A DNA stretch of 64,000 nt, from NCBI GenBank assembly GCA_014860585.1, contig JACZJL010000134.1, positions 1 to 64,000 of the forward strand. The letters run 5' to 3'. Position numbers and translations under genes: made by a program. Origin of the DNA: Bacteroidales bacterium (GTDB taxonomy: Bacteria > Bacteroidota > Bacteroidia > Bacteroidales > 4484-276). The notes under the pieces are model-generated. The model was not told where the DNA came from. It made no database searches and was given only the letters and a program-made list of their open reading frames with translations. This document shows, one piece after another, positions 36,599 through 46,302 of this stretch. Within the stretch, counting starts at the first letter, position 1; each line of letters starts with the position of its first letter.

Positions 36599-39500
36599 AT
36601 GGAATCATCAGCATCGAAAGAGCGCGTCGAGTTACAATTGTCTTTATTGCGTCAGGAACTGATGCAGGTCAGAGAGTCTCTAAAAGTCGCGCAGATGAAG
36701 ATTTCGGAGTATGAACAAATCACTGAAAACGCACAGTTAGCCATTATCAGGTTTTCTCCGGATGGCGCCATCGAATACCTTAATCCGTTTGCACAAACAC
36801 TTTTTAATCTGCATTCAGATCCCAAAGAACTTAAGTCAATTACCCGGTTAGTTGTTCCGGAATTTGGACAAATCCTGAAATCCTTCTCCGACCTTTTGCA
36901 TGAAATGGTTGAACAAGGTTTGAATTTCTATCAGCACGAAAAGAGATTGATTACCCGCGATAATCAAATTTTCTGGATTGGCTGGACCAATCAAATTCTG
37001 TTCGATCCCATGGGTAAAGTGACCGGCCTTGTGGCATTAGGCAGCGACATCACCAGTCTTAAATTAACCGAATTAGCATTGCGGCAGAGTGAGTTTAACC
37101 TGAAAAAAGCACATGAAGTTGCTAAAACCGGCAGTTGGGTCTGGGAGATAGGCAGCGACAATATTCAATGCTCTGAGCTGTTTTTCAGGATATTCGGCAT
37201 TGAAGAAATTTCGAGTTACAGCCAACTTCAATTACTAATCAAAGAAATCATTTTCCCTGAGTATCTCAGTTTTATCAAAACAAAAATTGACAGGGCTGTC
37301 AGAAAAGGCACTACGGAATCCTACTCTTACAGGATCAGGCATCCTTTGGGCGGAGTCAGGTGGATCATGGAAGAAGTTTGTTTGTTGGGGGATACCGAGA
37401 GTATTGGGCAGTTGCTTGTTGGTACCATCCGAGACATTACCGAACAAAAAGCCACCGAAGATAAACTTCGTGAATACCTGCTCATTGTTTCTTCATCCAG
37501 CGAACTAATGTCCCTGATTTCGCCGGACTACAGGTATATCAATGTCAACCAGGCTTATCTTGATGCCTACAAAAAGCCAATGAACGAAATTGAAGGGCAT
37601 ACTGTATCAGAGATGTTTGGTGACGAGGTTTTTAAAAAGTTGATAAAGCCCAATATTGACAGGTGTTTACTTGGTGAAACCATCAGTGATCAATACTGGA
37701 ATGTGTTTGCAGATGGCAAGAGAAGATTCATGGATGTAAAATACAACCCTGTTCGCGAATTTGATGGCACTATCTCAGGTGTGACCGTTAGTACAAGGGA
37801 TATCACCGAGTTGAAGAACACTGAGGAGCAGTTAAAAATCTTCAGGATGTTTGCAGAAGAATCGGGTGTTGGCTTTGGAATGGCCGACCTGGAAGGCAGG
37901 ATAACTTATGTCAATACCACGTTATGTCATCTCACCGGGTTCAACAAACCCAGCGAGGTGATCGGCAAGGAAATAAGGAAAACATACCTGAGAAATCACA
38001 TCAACCTGCTTAATAATGAGGTCATCCCCGCTGTTCATCATAAAAGTCATTGGACAGGAGAAATTGACCTTTTAAGGATTGATGGCAAGGTTGTGCACAC
38101 CATTCAAAATTTTTTCCTCATCCGGAACGATGATGGAGAGCCGGTTTCGTATGCTTTGAGTGTAACAGATATCTCGGATAGGAAAATTGCCGAAAAAGCC
38201 CTCCAGCGAAGCGAAACCAACTTTCGTTCGATTTTCACCAATGCTGCTATAGGGATTGATGTTGTGGACGAAAACGGAAAGTTCCTGCAGGTAAATGATG
38301 CAATGGCCGAAATGATGGGGTATACAAAGGAGGAGCTGACAGAACTAAATATCTCCGACATTACTTTTCCTGATGACAATGAATCGAGTGTTTGCTCCCT
38401 GGCAGATTTATTTCAGGGAAAAAGCGACTGCTACCGGCTCGAAAAGCGATATGTCCGTAAGGACGGCAGCATTTTTTGGGCTGACCTTTCAGTGACGGTT
38501 TACTATGACCCCATCAGCCACAGGCAATATGCCATCGGAACCATCATCGATATAACTCAGGCAAAAACACTGCAGCTCCAGTTGGAGCGATCGCGCGAAG
38601 AAGCCATAAAGGCAAACATGGCAAAATCAGAGTTCCTGGCTAACATGAGTCATGAAATCCGTACACCACTCAATGCTGTCATCGGTTTCACTGAGTTGCT
38701 CGAAACCCTTGTATCCGATAAAAAACAGATCAGTTACCTTGAATCCATTAAGTCTGGAGGTAAAAACCTTTTGCTGCTTATTAACGATATTCTGGACTTA
38801 TCGAAGATCGAAGCAGGGAAAATGAGTTTCAGGTTTGAACCCGTCAATCCTTATAGCCTGATCAATGAAATAAAGCAAATCTTTTCGCTGAAAATCAGCG
38901 AGAAAAACCTGGATTTCATTATTGATGTGGACGAAAATATCCCTGCCAGCCTTATCCTGGATGAGGTGAGACTGCGCCAGGTCATTTTTAACCTGATTGG
39001 CAACGCCATCAAATTTACTGATCTTGGCTATGTCAAATTTTCGGTAAAAAAAATAGAGCCTCCCGACGACACCAGCCGCATTGACCTCAAGGTGACCGTG
39101 GAGGACACAGGAATAGGTATTCCGGCTGATCAGCACGAGATCATTTTTGATGCATTTCAGCAGCAAAGCGGGCATAATACAAGGAAGTACGGAGGAACAG
39201 GACTTGGTTTATCCATCAGTAAGCGGCTTGTTGAAATGATGGGAGGAACCATCCATTTGACAAGCGAGGTAGGTAAAGGTTCAAAGTTTACTTTTACGCT
39301 TCATAATGTATTCATCGGCGCCTCAATAGATTTGCCAGATGATGAGGAAGATTTGAACTTTGCTGGGCTTGAATTTTATCGCGTCACAATCCTTATTGTT
39401 GATGATGTGTCTTCGAACCGAAAACTCCTGAAAGAGAATTTGATAAACCATAACTTTATGGTGATCGAAGCCGAAGATGGTAGTCAGGCCGTGCAACTTG

Positions 39501-40087
39501 CCGAATTGAAGAAACCGGAAATCATTTTTATGGATATCCGGATGCCTGTTATGGATGGCTTTGAAGCCTCCAAAATCATAAAAACAAATCCTGATAATCA
39601 AAATGTTAAAATCATTGCTTTAACTGCTTCATTCCGAAACGAAGCCCAGGAAGAAAACTACACCAGGTATTTCGATGGGTACCTGCATAAACCAGTTACA
39701 CGCTCTGAACTTTTTAAGGAACTCATGCGATTTGTTAACCACCGCCAAACAATTACAGATCATCAAGAAGGAAAGTTTTGCCAGAGTGAGTTAAATTTTA
39801 ATCTTAGCCTGACGCCAGGCGAGGAGACCGAATTGCAAGTGCTGATAGACGAGACGCTCATGCCAAAATGGGAAAGGGCTTACCGTCACCAACTATCCGA
39901 CGAAATGAAAACATTTGCTGACCTTGTGACCAAAGCAGGAATCGATTTTAACCTACATCCACTTAAGGACTTTGGAAGCCAGTTTCTGGTTGCTCTCGAT
40001 AGTTTTGAACTTGACCACATGGAAAATTGCCTAAAGAACTTTCCAAAGTTGATCAGCAAAATAAAGGATCAGTTGACTAATAAATAG
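36599..40087 (+). CDS. Hybrid sensor histidine kinase with five PAS domains and a receiver domain
   Basis: The protein has about 1162 residues from the ATG at 36599. A TTG at 36590 is the alternative. No membrane helix is evident, so it is probably a cytosolic sensor. Order: coiled coil, five PAS/PAC units (about 40-160, 165-285, 290-410, 415-535, 540-665), HisKA with His685 (MSHEIRTPLNAVIGF), HATPase (LNAIKFTD-like N box, DTGIGI, GGTGLGLSI), a receiver domain with Asp979 (IIFMDIRMPVMDG), and a roughly 100-residue tail without an evident Hpt histidine. Two further two-component genes follow on the same strand. Confidence 0.92.
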   Translation: MESSASKERVELQLSLLRQELMQVRESLKVAQMKISEYEQITENAQLAIIRFSPDGAIEYLNPFAQTLFNLHSDPKELKSITRLVVPEFGQILKSFSDLLHEMVEQGLNFYQHEKRLITRDNQIFWIGWTNQILFDPMGKVTGLVALGSDITSLKLTELALRQSEFNLKKAHEVAKTGSWVWEIGSDNIQCSELFFRIFGIEEISSYSQLQLLIKEIIFPEYLSFIKTKIDRAVRKGTTESYSYRIRHPLGGVRWIMEEVCLLGDTESIGQLLVGTIRDITEQKATEDKLREYLLIVSSSSELMSLISPDYRYINVNQAYLDAYKKPMNEIEGHTVSEMFGDEVFKKLIKPNIDRCLLGETISDQYWNVFADGKRRFMDVKYNPVREFDGTISGVTVSTRDITELKNTEEQLKIFRMFAEESGVGFGMADLEGRITYVNTTLCHLTGFNKPSEVIGKEIRKTYLRNHINLLNNEVIPAVHHKSHWTGEIDLLRIDGKVVHTIQNFFLIRNDDGEPVSYALSVTDISDRKIAEKALQRSETNFRSIFTNAAIGIDVVDENGKFLQVNDAMAEMMGYTKEELTELNISDITFPDDNESSVCSLADLFQGKSDCYRLEKRYVRKDGSIFWADLSVTVYYDPISHRQYAIGTIIDITQAKTLQLQLERSREEAIKANMAKSEFLANMSHEIRTPLNAVIGFTELLETLVSDKKQISYLESIKSGGKNLLLLINDILDLSKIEAGKMSFRFEPVNPYSLINEIKQIFSLKISEKNLDFIIDVDENIPASLILDEVRLRQVIFNLIGNAIKFTDLGYVKFSVKKIEPPDDTSRIDLKVTVEDTGIGIPADQHEIIFDAFQQQSGHNTRKYGGTGLGLSISKRLVEMMGGTIHLTSEVGKGSKFTFTLHNVFIGASIDLPDDEEDLNFAGLEFYRVTILIVDDVSSNRKLLKENLINHNFMVIEAEDGSQAVQLAELKKPEIIFMDIRMPVMDGFEASKIIKTNPDNQNVKIIALTASFRNEAQEENYTRYFDGYLHKPVTRSELFKELMRFVNHRQTITDHQEGKFCQSELNFNLSLTPGEETELQVLIDETLMPKWERAYRHQLSDEMKTFADLVTKAGIDFNLHPLKDFGSQFLVALDSFELDHMENCLKNFPKLISKIKDQLTNK

Positions 40088-40117
40088 TTTACCTCTTCCC
40101 ATTTTCACTAAAAATGA

Positions 40118-40150
40118 TACTTTTGAAACCTGACAGATTCGTCTGTTTTT
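40118..40150 (+). promoter_or_regulatory. Candidate promoter box and 5' hairpin for the REC-kinase gene
   Basis: TACTTTTG (40118-40125) fits the -7 consensus. Immediately downstream, ACAGA-TTCG-TCTGT (40133-40146) can form a small stem with a UUCG loop, followed by TTTT. It could sit at the very 5' end of the mRNA, or be a weak terminator for the kinase upstream. Confidence 0.4.
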
Positions 40151-40163
40151 CCACAGAATTTTA

Positions 40164-41279
40164 ATGGAACCAAAACCGAAGATATTGCTTGTTGACGACA
40201 ATCCGATAAACATAAGGGTTGCAGCCAATATCTTGCGTGATCACAACTACAACATCTCCTTTGCCCAATCGGGAAATGAAGCACTTCAAAAGGTGGAACT
40301 GGTTGACTTCGACTTGATTCTGCTCGATATTATGATGCCCGGTATTGATGGCTTTGAAGTATGTACCCTCCTCAAATCGAATCCTAAAACACGGCAAATC
40401 CCGATAATTTTCCTTACAGCAAAAACCGAGTCAGAAAATGTGGTAAAAGCATTTGACCTGGGTGGTGCTGACTATGTCACCAAACCTTTTCAAAGCAAAG
40501 AGTTGCTGGCAAGGGTCGAGACACAGATCCGGCTTAAAAAGAACCTCGATGCCATGGAATCCCTTAACATTAGACTCCAGGAAGCCAACGACACCAAAGA
40601 CAAGATGTTTTCGATCATCAGTCACGACCTTCTTGGCCCATTCGGAAACATCAGAGAATCGCTCGAAATCATTTCATCCGAACAGGTGGATATGGACCGT
40701 GAAAGCCTGGTTAAATTTATCAAAGCCATGCAAACTACTGCCGGTAATGCCTATTCGCTGCTTGAGAACCTGCTTTATTGGGCAAGAAATCAGCAAGGGA
40801 AAATGGTTTATATTCCAAAGTTGATCGGATTGAATCAATTAATACATGAAACAAACAATCTTCTTTCAGGTTTAGCCAAAAACAAAGACATCACACTGAA
40901 AACCAATTTAATAAAGGATTTCCAGGTTTTTGCCGATAAAAATGCAGTGAAGACTATTTTACGCAACCTGGTTTCCAATGCCATAAAGTTTACTATGCCC
41001 GGAGGGTTGATTACACTAAAAGTCAAAGAGACAGAAAATGATTTTCTTGAAATTTCTGTTACCGATACCGGAATTGGAATGAATAGTGAAACCGCCACGT
41101 CGGTTTTCAGTAAGTTCAAAAATGATCCGAAATGGGGCACAAAAGGGGAGAAGGGAGTTGGGCTCGGATTGGTCATTACAAAAGAATTTGTTGAAAAACA
41201 CAAAGGGAAAATTTGGGTCGAAAGCAAAGAAGGGGAGGGGAGTGCATTTTACTTTACGCTACCAATAACAAAATCTTAA
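40164..41279 (+). CDS. Receiver-histidine kinase protein (REC-HisKA-HATPase)
   Basis: The protein has 371 residues in the reversed order: receiver domain first (Asp55 in LILLDIMMPGIDGFEVC), then a short coiled coil, HisKA with His154 (KMFSIISHDLLGPF), and HATPase (NLVSNAIKFTMPGG, TDTGIGM, GVGLGLVITKEFV). Such orphan REC-kinases usually act as intermediates that receive phosphate from another kinase and pass it on. Its receiver is closely similar to that of the next gene, 3 bp downstream, suggesting duplication. Confidence 0.93.
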   Translation: MEPKPKILLVDDNPINIRVAANILRDHNYNISFAQSGNEALQKVELVDFDLILLDIMMPGIDGFEVCTLLKSNPKTRQIPIIFLTAKTESENVVKAFDLGGADYVTKPFQSKELLARVETQIRLKKNLDAMESLNIRLQEANDTKDKMFSIISHDLLGPFGNIRESLEIISSEQVDMDRESLVKFIKAMQTTAGNAYSLLENLLYWARNQQGKMVYIPKLIGLNQLIHETNNLLSGLAKNKDITLKTNLIKDFQVFADKNAVKTILRNLVSNAIKFTMPGGLITLKVKETENDFLEISVTDTGIGMNSETATSVFSKFKNDPKWGTKGEKGVGLGLVITKEFVEKHKGKIWVESKEGEGSAFYFTLPITKS

Positions 41280-41282
41280 TTT

Positions 41283-42143
41283 ATGCAAACAGAGAAATTT
41301 GAAAAGCGACACACCATTCTTATCGTGGATGATATTCCTAAGAATATCGAACTGGCTGCCAACATTCTGCAGTCCAAAAATTACAATATTACTTTTGCCA
41401 CAAGCGGCGATGCAGCACTCGAAAAAATCAAATCCATTGATTTTGACCTCATTTTGCTCGATGTGATGATGCCGGGTATGGACGGCTTTGAAGTATGTAA
41501 ACAGCTAAAGAACAATCCGAAAACAAAAGAAATTCCGATCATTTTCCTCACTGCCAAATCGGAAACCGAAAATGTGGTCAAAGGGTTTGAACTGGGCGCT
41601 GTGGACTATGTCACAAAGCCTTTTAGTACCGAAGAGTTGCTCGCCAGAGTGAAAACGCACATTGACATCAGACGTAAATTTGAAGAAAAAGCAAATCTTG
41701 AAAAGCAATTGCTTGATAAGGCAAAGCCAGGAGAAGAAAGTTCGAGGGAACAGCTTGAAAAACAACTCGAAGAAACCAAAAAAGAATTGGGTGATGTAAC
41801 ACTTTTCTATGAGTTGCGCAGTCAGCTGGATAAATTAATCCAGGATAAAAGCCCGGTGGCCCGCATGGAAATCCGCCATATCAAAGAGATGATTTCAAAC
41901 CTGTTCATCGATAAAAGCAACCAGGAGTTTCACAAATCGCTGAAAAGGGACTTCCCAAAGCTTACCTTCGATGACCTGCGTTTATGTTCATACCTGAAGC
42001 AGCGTTTCCTGAATGTAGAAATCGCTGAGTTTCTCGAAACATCGCCTGAGGCAGTTTATACACGCAAATCAAGGCTCCGGCAGAAACTCGAACTCAATCC
42101 TGATCAGGACATCAACGATTTTTTATCGAATTACAGGTTTTAA
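41283..42143 (+). CDS. Response regulator with coiled coil and LuxR-like HTH output
   Basis: The protein has 286 residues. Receiver domain (Asp60 in LILLDVMMPGMDGFEVC, Lys in VTKPFSTEEL), then a coiled coil (about 125-180, KLEKQLLDKAKP to KQLEETKKELGD), then a C-terminal segment of about 70 residues (DLRLCSYLKQRFLNVEIAEF ... EAVYTRKSRLRQKL). The last part matches the HTH seen at the end of Bacteroidota TPR-type regulators related to LuxR. Only 3 bp separate it from the REC-kinase gene, so it is probably the output of that relay. Target genes unknown. Confidence 0.85.
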   Translation: MQTEKFEKRHTILIVDDIPKNIELAANILQSKNYNITFATSGDAALEKIKSIDFDLILLDVMMPGMDGFEVCKQLKNNPKTKEIPIIFLTAKSETENVVKGFELGAVDYVTKPFSTEELLARVKTHIDIRRKFEEKANLEKQLLDKAKPGEESSREQLEKQLEETKKELGDVTLFYELRSQLDKLIQDKSPVARMEIRHIKEMISNLFIDKSNQEFHKSLKRDFPKLTFDDLRLCSYLKQRFLNVEIAEFLETSPEAVYTRKSRLRQKLELNPDQDINDFLSNYRF

Positions 42144-42164
42144 CAAATCCTGGTCGGTTCAAGG

Positions 42165-43328
42165 TTACTCTTTCTCATAACCTCCTTTTTGGAGCATTTT
42201 GTAATTACTGACCATCAATTTTCCCATAGCAATCAGGTAAGCGATCCGAAAGTCATTGTCAAGCAGCACCAAATCAGCATCATTACCCTTATGGATTCGA
42301 CCTTTGGACCGTAGTTTAAGAATATCAGCAACGGTGGAAGTGACCGGTTGTAGCGCCTTTTCTATTGGAATTCTTTCGATAAGTACAAGGTCTGAAAGTT
42401 CTGAAAGGATTGATTTAGGCAGCCCCATTTCTAAACGGATAAGATTTCCGTTTTGATCAAAATCAGGTAAAGACCCGCATGCATCAGAGGTTATCGTAAT
42501 GTGTCCAAGGGGAACGCCGGAATTCACCAGTTCAACAACAGCCTTCGAGGTCTTCACTTCGATGTCGGGATAATAGGGATAAGAGCTTGCTGTGAGGTCA
42601 ATGTATCCGGTTTTTCCAAAGGTTTTTGCGTCTTCAAAAATATACCTGTTGCGATTGCAATGTGTCGGTAAAAACTGTGAAAGTTTTATTTCACTGTGGT
42701 TTGCCACATCATAAAGTGGCCTGAATGGGTCTTTTGCGTCTCCCATGTGAATATTGATGATCCCGGCTTTATTTCCAAGCATTCCTCCTACGCGGGCTTT
42801 GGAAGCCAGTTGAATAAGTTCGTTCAGCGTTGGATAGCTGCTGCGATGATCCGAAAGTGCAATTTCACCAATTCCAATGACTTCGTCGATCATGGCGAGA
42901 TCTTTTGCAGGGTCTCCAAGTAGGGTAGGTGTCGGCACCTGGTATGAACCCGTGTACATGTATGCCGAAACACCCTCCTGGCGAAGGCTCTTGCATTTCA
43001 TCAATACCGATGCCGGATCACGTGTATAGCCATCGGTACCGAGGCAGCCAACCACGGTGGTGATTCCACCCTCGAGCAGCATACTTAGAGGCATTTCCGG
43101 AGTACGGGTTGCAGGGCCGCCTTCTCCACCTGCACCTGCAATATGAACATGGGCGTCAATCAGACCGGGAACAAGATTCAGCCCTTTTGCATCAATAACT
43201 TCGGCATCAAAACCAGATGAAAGCTCAAGAGTTTCACCTATTGCAACGATTTTGGTTCCTGCAATCAGTACATCTTTTTTTCCCAGAAAAGCAGGTGAAT
43301 AAAGGTTACAGTTTTTTATTAGAATCAT
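42165..43328 (-). CDS. iadA: Isoaspartyl dipeptidase (beta-aspartyl peptidase)
   Basis: A metal-dependent M38 amidohydrolase that removes N-terminal isoaspartyl residues from dipeptides, cleaning up damaged protein. At 387 residues it has the family length. Metal-ligand motifs are IDAHVHIAGAGGEGG, the ALSDHRSSYP segment, NIHMGDAK and ITITSDACGS, and the substrate loop is present. It is the last gene of the minus-strand run from dapD, 5 bp after the threonylcarbamoyl-AMP synthase gene. Confidence 0.92.
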   Translation of the reverse strand: MILIKNCNLYSPAFLGKKDVLIAGTKIVAIGETLELSSGFDAEVIDAKGLNLVPGLIDAHVHIAGAGGEGGPATRTPEMPLSMLLEGGITTVVGCLGTDGYTRDPASVLMKCKSLRQEGVSAYMYTGSYQVPTPTLLGDPAKDLAMIDEVIGIGEIALSDHRSSYPTLNELIQLASKARVGGMLGNKAGIINIHMGDAKDPFRPLYDVANHSEIKLSQFLPTHCNRNRYIFEDAKTFGKTGYIDLTASSYPYYPDIEVKTSKAVVELVNSGVPLGHITITSDACGSLPDFDQNGNLIRLEMGLPKSILSELSDLVLIERIPIEKALQPVTSTVADILKLRSKGRIHKGNDADLVLLDNDFRIAYLIAMGKLMVSNYKMLQKGGYEKE

Positions 43329-43333
43329 AATTT

Positions 43334-43897
43334 TTAATCTCTTATAATTTCAAAATCTCCCTTTTCAGATATCCTGATAATCCTCGAAGGTTTCATGGTT
43401 CTGATTTCGTTTTGGGAAAGATTAACGATATAATCCACCTGGCTGGTGATCTTTTCGGAAATTTGCTGAAACCTCAACGCCGGCGGCTCTCCCGAAAGGT
43501 TTGCCGAAGTAGACACAATGGCTTTACCGAATTGCCTGATTACCTCGCGACAAAATTCATCCTGTACCACACGTATTCCAATTGTTCTGTCCTCAGCAGC
43601 CACACCCTTTGCCACATTTTTAGCATCCTGGTAAATCACCGTGAGTGGCTTGTTATAATTTTTAACCAGATCGAAAACCACCGGACTTAAATTCCCGACA
43701 TAATCATGGATTCGCTCTGGAGTATCTACCAATATCAGCAGGCTTTTTCCTTCAATCCTCTGCTTGATTTTGTAAACCTTATCAACAGCCTTCTGGTTGG
43801 CGGCATCACAGCCGATTCCCCAGATCGTGTCGGTCGGATAAAGGATGGTTCCTCCGCGTTTTAATACCTGTACAGTCTTTTCAACTTCGTTTTGCAT
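43334..43897 (-). CDS. tsaC: L-threonylcarbamoyladenylate synthase (TsaC/Sua5 type)
   Basis: Makes threonylcarbamoyl-AMP from threonine, bicarbonate and ATP, the first step of the t6A37 modification of ANN-decoding tRNAs. The 187 residues are the short form (no C-terminal Sua5 domain), with KRGGTILYPTDTIWGIGCDA, KIKQRIEGKSLLILV and VSTSANLSGEPPA. trmO, which methylates t6A, lies at 51689-52165 in this window. Confidence 0.92.
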   Translation of the reverse strand: MQNEVEKTVQVLKRGGTILYPTDTIWGIGCDAANQKAVDKVYKIKQRIEGKSLLILVDTPERIHDYVGNLSPVVFDLVKNYNKPLTVIYQDAKNVAKGVAAEDRTIGIRVVQDEFCREVIRQFGKAIVSTSANLSGEPPALRFQQISEKITSQVDYIVNLSQNEIRTMKPSRIIRISEKGDFEIIRD

Positions 43898-43927
43898 ATC
43901 TCATTTGATCTGATGATGGACTCATTT

Positions 43928-44944
43928 TTATTGTACTCTCTTAAGTAATTTTTCTTTGGAAATATTCAAGGCACATTTAAAATGTCCTTCAGGACATGCC
44001 TTGTGGCCATGTAGCCCGCATGGCCGGCAATTTAGCGCTTCATCAACCTCAATTACCATCGAATTGTCGGAGAGCGGACCGAAACCGTAAGCGGGAACGG
44101 TAGAGCAAAAAACTGCTGTCAAAGGTGCATTCATGGCACTGGCAAAATGCTGTGGAGCTGAGTCGTTCACAAAATTCATGATGGCATGTTTCATCAAGGC
44201 TGCAGACTCTAAAAATGTCAATTTACCACTGAGGTTCATCGAATTGGCATGGCCTGATGCTGTAATAATCTGTTCGCACAGTTTCTTATCATGCTTCGAA
44301 CCCAGAAAATAGACCATCAGCGCTTTATCAATTGCTTGCAAAAATTCAGTCCATTTTTCTGGCGGATATTGTTTTGTAAACCACAACGAAGCCGGAGAAA
44401 TAGTAATGTACTGAATGGTTTTAAATTGTGATACCCTGGCAAAATCGGTTTGTGAGGGGTACAATCTAACCTGAAAATCACGGCTTTTATCAGTAATCAT
44501 GTCAATAACCGCAAGATTGCGATGCACCTCATGTTCACTTTTTTGAGGGTTTGATGAGATACGGTGTTTTTGGGATTTTGTAAAAAACACTGAAAATGGA
44601 TTTTTAGTAAACCCAAGTTTGATATCAGCACCGGAAAGTACTGTGATCAGTCCGGTTGATGTAAACCGCTGGAGGTTAACCACTGCATCATAGCGATGCC
44701 TCCTGATCAGTTTCACGAGGTCGAGTATCTCCCTATATTTTTGACCTGTCTTATCCCAAACCAAAACTCTATTTATCTTCGGATGGCCGATAAGCAATGA
44801 TTCGATACCCTTTTTTATCAGAAAATCAAGTTCGGCGTCGGGGTAAAAAGTTCTAAGCTTCTCCACCACTGGGGTTGCGAGCACCACATCTCCAATAGAT
44901 GCAGTCTGGATAATGAGAATTTTATGTATGGGGGTGTCTTTCAA
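43928..44944 (-). CDS. Glycosyltransferase family 9 (heptosyltransferase-like)
   Basis: The protein has 338 residues. It opens with ILIIQTASIGDVVLATPVVEKL, the N-terminal signature of GT9 ADP-heptose transferases. The C-terminal half has MNFVNDSAPQHFASAMNAPLTAVF and a Cys-rich tail (CRPCGLHGHKACPEGHFKC). Role: transfer of heptose or a similar sugar to lipopolysaccharide core. The start is TTG at 44944, the only codon close to the conserved N-terminus, 12 bp after the dapD stop. Confidence 0.85.
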   Translation of the reverse strand: MKDTPIHKILIIQTASIGDVVLATPVVEKLRTFYPDAELDFLIKKGIESLLIGHPKINRVLVWDKTGQKYREILDLVKLIRRHRYDAVVNLQRFTSTGLITVLSGADIKLGFTKNPFSVFFTKSQKHRISSNPQKSEHEVHRNLAVIDMITDKSRDFQVRLYPSQTDFARVSQFKTIQYITISPASLWFTKQYPPEKWTEFLQAIDKALMVYFLGSKHDKKLCEQIITASGHANSMNLSGKLTFLESAALMKHAIMNFVNDSAPQHFASAMNAPLTAVFCSTVPAYGFGPLSDNSMVIEVDEALNCRPCGLHGHKACPEGHFKCALNISKEKLLKRVQ

Positions 44945-44956
44945 AGTACAACTATT

Positions 44957-45787
44957 TTAAACCGGAACATCATACTCACGTAATGCTTCATTCAACGAAG
45001 TTTTCAAGTCGGTTGAGGGCTTGCGTTTACCGATGATCAGTGCGCAGGGTACCTGGAAATCACCGGCTGGGAAAGATTTTGTATATGATCCCGGAATTAC
45101 CACCGATCCTGCAGGAACAATCCCTTTCGATTCGATGGGAACTTCGCCGGTCACATCAATAATTTTGGTGGACTGGGTGATAACTACATTTGCTCCCAGT
45201 ACAGCAGCTTCCTCCACTCTGACCCCTTCAACCACAATGCATCGTGAGCCGATAAAACAGTGATCTTCGATGATCACCGGCGCTGCCTGCACCGGCTCAA
45301 GTACTCCTCCAATGCCAACGCCACCGCTCAGATGGACATTCCTGCCAATTTGTGCACATGATCCGACGGTTGCCCAGGTGTCAATCATAGTCCCGGTATC
45401 AACGTAGGCGCCTATGTTCACATAGGATGGCATCATCACCACACCTTTGGCCAAAAATGCGCCATAGCGCGCTACAGCAGGTGGTACCATTCTTACTCCT
45501 AATGTTTTATAATTATTTTTTAGTGGTATTTTGTCGTGAAACTCAAAAATTCCAGATTCACTGGTTTCCATGGTGCGGATCGGAAAATAGAGTATCACCG
45601 CTTTTTTAACCCACTCGTTCACTTTCCAGCTGTCGTCAACTTTCTCAGCACATCGTAACTGCCCGCTGTCCAGCATTCCGATCACAGTTTCGATAGCGGT
45701 TTGTGTCCGTTTGTCGGCTAACTTTTCACGATAATCCCATGCAATTTCTATTAATGCTCTCAGTTCTTCCATGTCCTGATTTTTCAT
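44957..45787 (-). CDS. dapD: Tetrahydrodipicolinate N-succinyltransferase
   Basis: Adds succinyl to tetrahydrodipicolinate in the succinylase branch of lysine/DAP synthesis. The 276 residues show an N-terminal helical domain (LIEIAWDYREKL), then the left-handed beta-helix of hexapeptide repeats (GAYVDTGTMIDTWATVGSCAQIG, GGVGIGGVLEPVQAAPVIIEDHCFIG). The ATG at 45787 is taken. An ATG at 45772 (MEELRAL) matches the E. coli start better and would leave a longer leader. First gene of its run, divergent from ruvX. Confidence 0.95.
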   Translation of the reverse strand: MKNQDMEELRALIEIAWDYREKLADKRTQTAIETVIGMLDSGQLRCAEKVDDSWKVNEWVKKAVILYFPIRTMETSESGIFEFHDKIPLKNNYKTLGVRMVPPAVARYGAFLAKGVVMMPSYVNIGAYVDTGTMIDTWATVGSCAQIGRNVHLSGGVGIGGVLEPVQAAPVIIEDHCFIGSRCIVVEGVRVEEAAVLGANVVITQSTKIIDVTGEVPIESKGIVPAGSVVIPGSYTKSFPAGDFQVPCALIIGKRKPSTDLKTSLNEALREYDVPV

Positions 45788-45793
45788 TCGGCT

Positions 45794-45828
45794 CAAAAGT
45801 ATTCAAAATAATTTTCTTTATACTTTTG
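45794..45828. promoter_or_regulatory. Divergent -7 boxes for dapD (minus) and ruvX (plus)
   Basis: TACTTTTG on the minus strand (45801-45794) faces dapD, and TACTTTTG on the plus strand (45821-45828) faces ruvX. The two identical boxes lie 19 bp apart. If the dapD box is used, the mRNA begins at or near the ATG at 45787, which favours the ATG at 45772. Confidence 0.45.
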
Positions 45829-45860
45829 CAGCATCACTTTTAACAATACCACATCGGATT

Positions 45861-46283
45861 TTGGGAAGAATCATTGCCATAGATTACGGTCAAAAGCGCG
45901 TCGGCCTTGCTGTGACTGATGAGTTACAGATCATTGCAACGGCGCTTGATACAGTGCATGTTAAAGATATCTTCGATTACCTGAAAGACTATATTCAGCA
46001 TGAAAATGTCGAGAAATTTGTAGTGGGGGAACCCCTTAATCTGAACAACACTCCTTCGGACTCACAGAGATTTACTGAACCATTTGTAAAAAAACTGAAA
46101 AAACAATTTCCTCAAATTCCTGTTTTTAGGGTTGACGAACGTTTTACTTCAAAAATGGCCAAAGATGTGATCCTTAATTCAGGAATCGGAAAAATGGCAA
46201 GACAAAACAAGGATATTGTTGATAAAGTAAGCGCAACCATAATGCTGCAATCTTTTATGCAACAACTTAACAGTGCTCATTAA
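45861..46283 (+). CDS. ruvX: RuvX/YqgF Holliday junction resolvase-like protein
   Basis: A small RNase H-fold nuclease (140 residues) implicated in 16S rRNA maturation. The motifs are IAIDYGQKRVGLAVTD, VGEPLNLNNTPS, VDERFTSKMA and DKVSATIMLQSF. It starts with TTG at 45861, and there is no ATG before the conserved IIAIDYG. Followed 20 bp later by def. Confidence 0.9.
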   Translation: MGRIIAIDYGQKRVGLAVTDELQIIATALDTVHVKDIFDYLKDYIQHENVEKFVVGEPLNLNNTPSDSQRFTEPFVKKLKKQFPQIPVFRVDERFTSKMAKDVILNSGIGKMARQNKDIVDKVSATIMLQSFMQQLNSAH

Positions 46284-46302
46284 CTGATCAAAATATTAGA
46301 AA

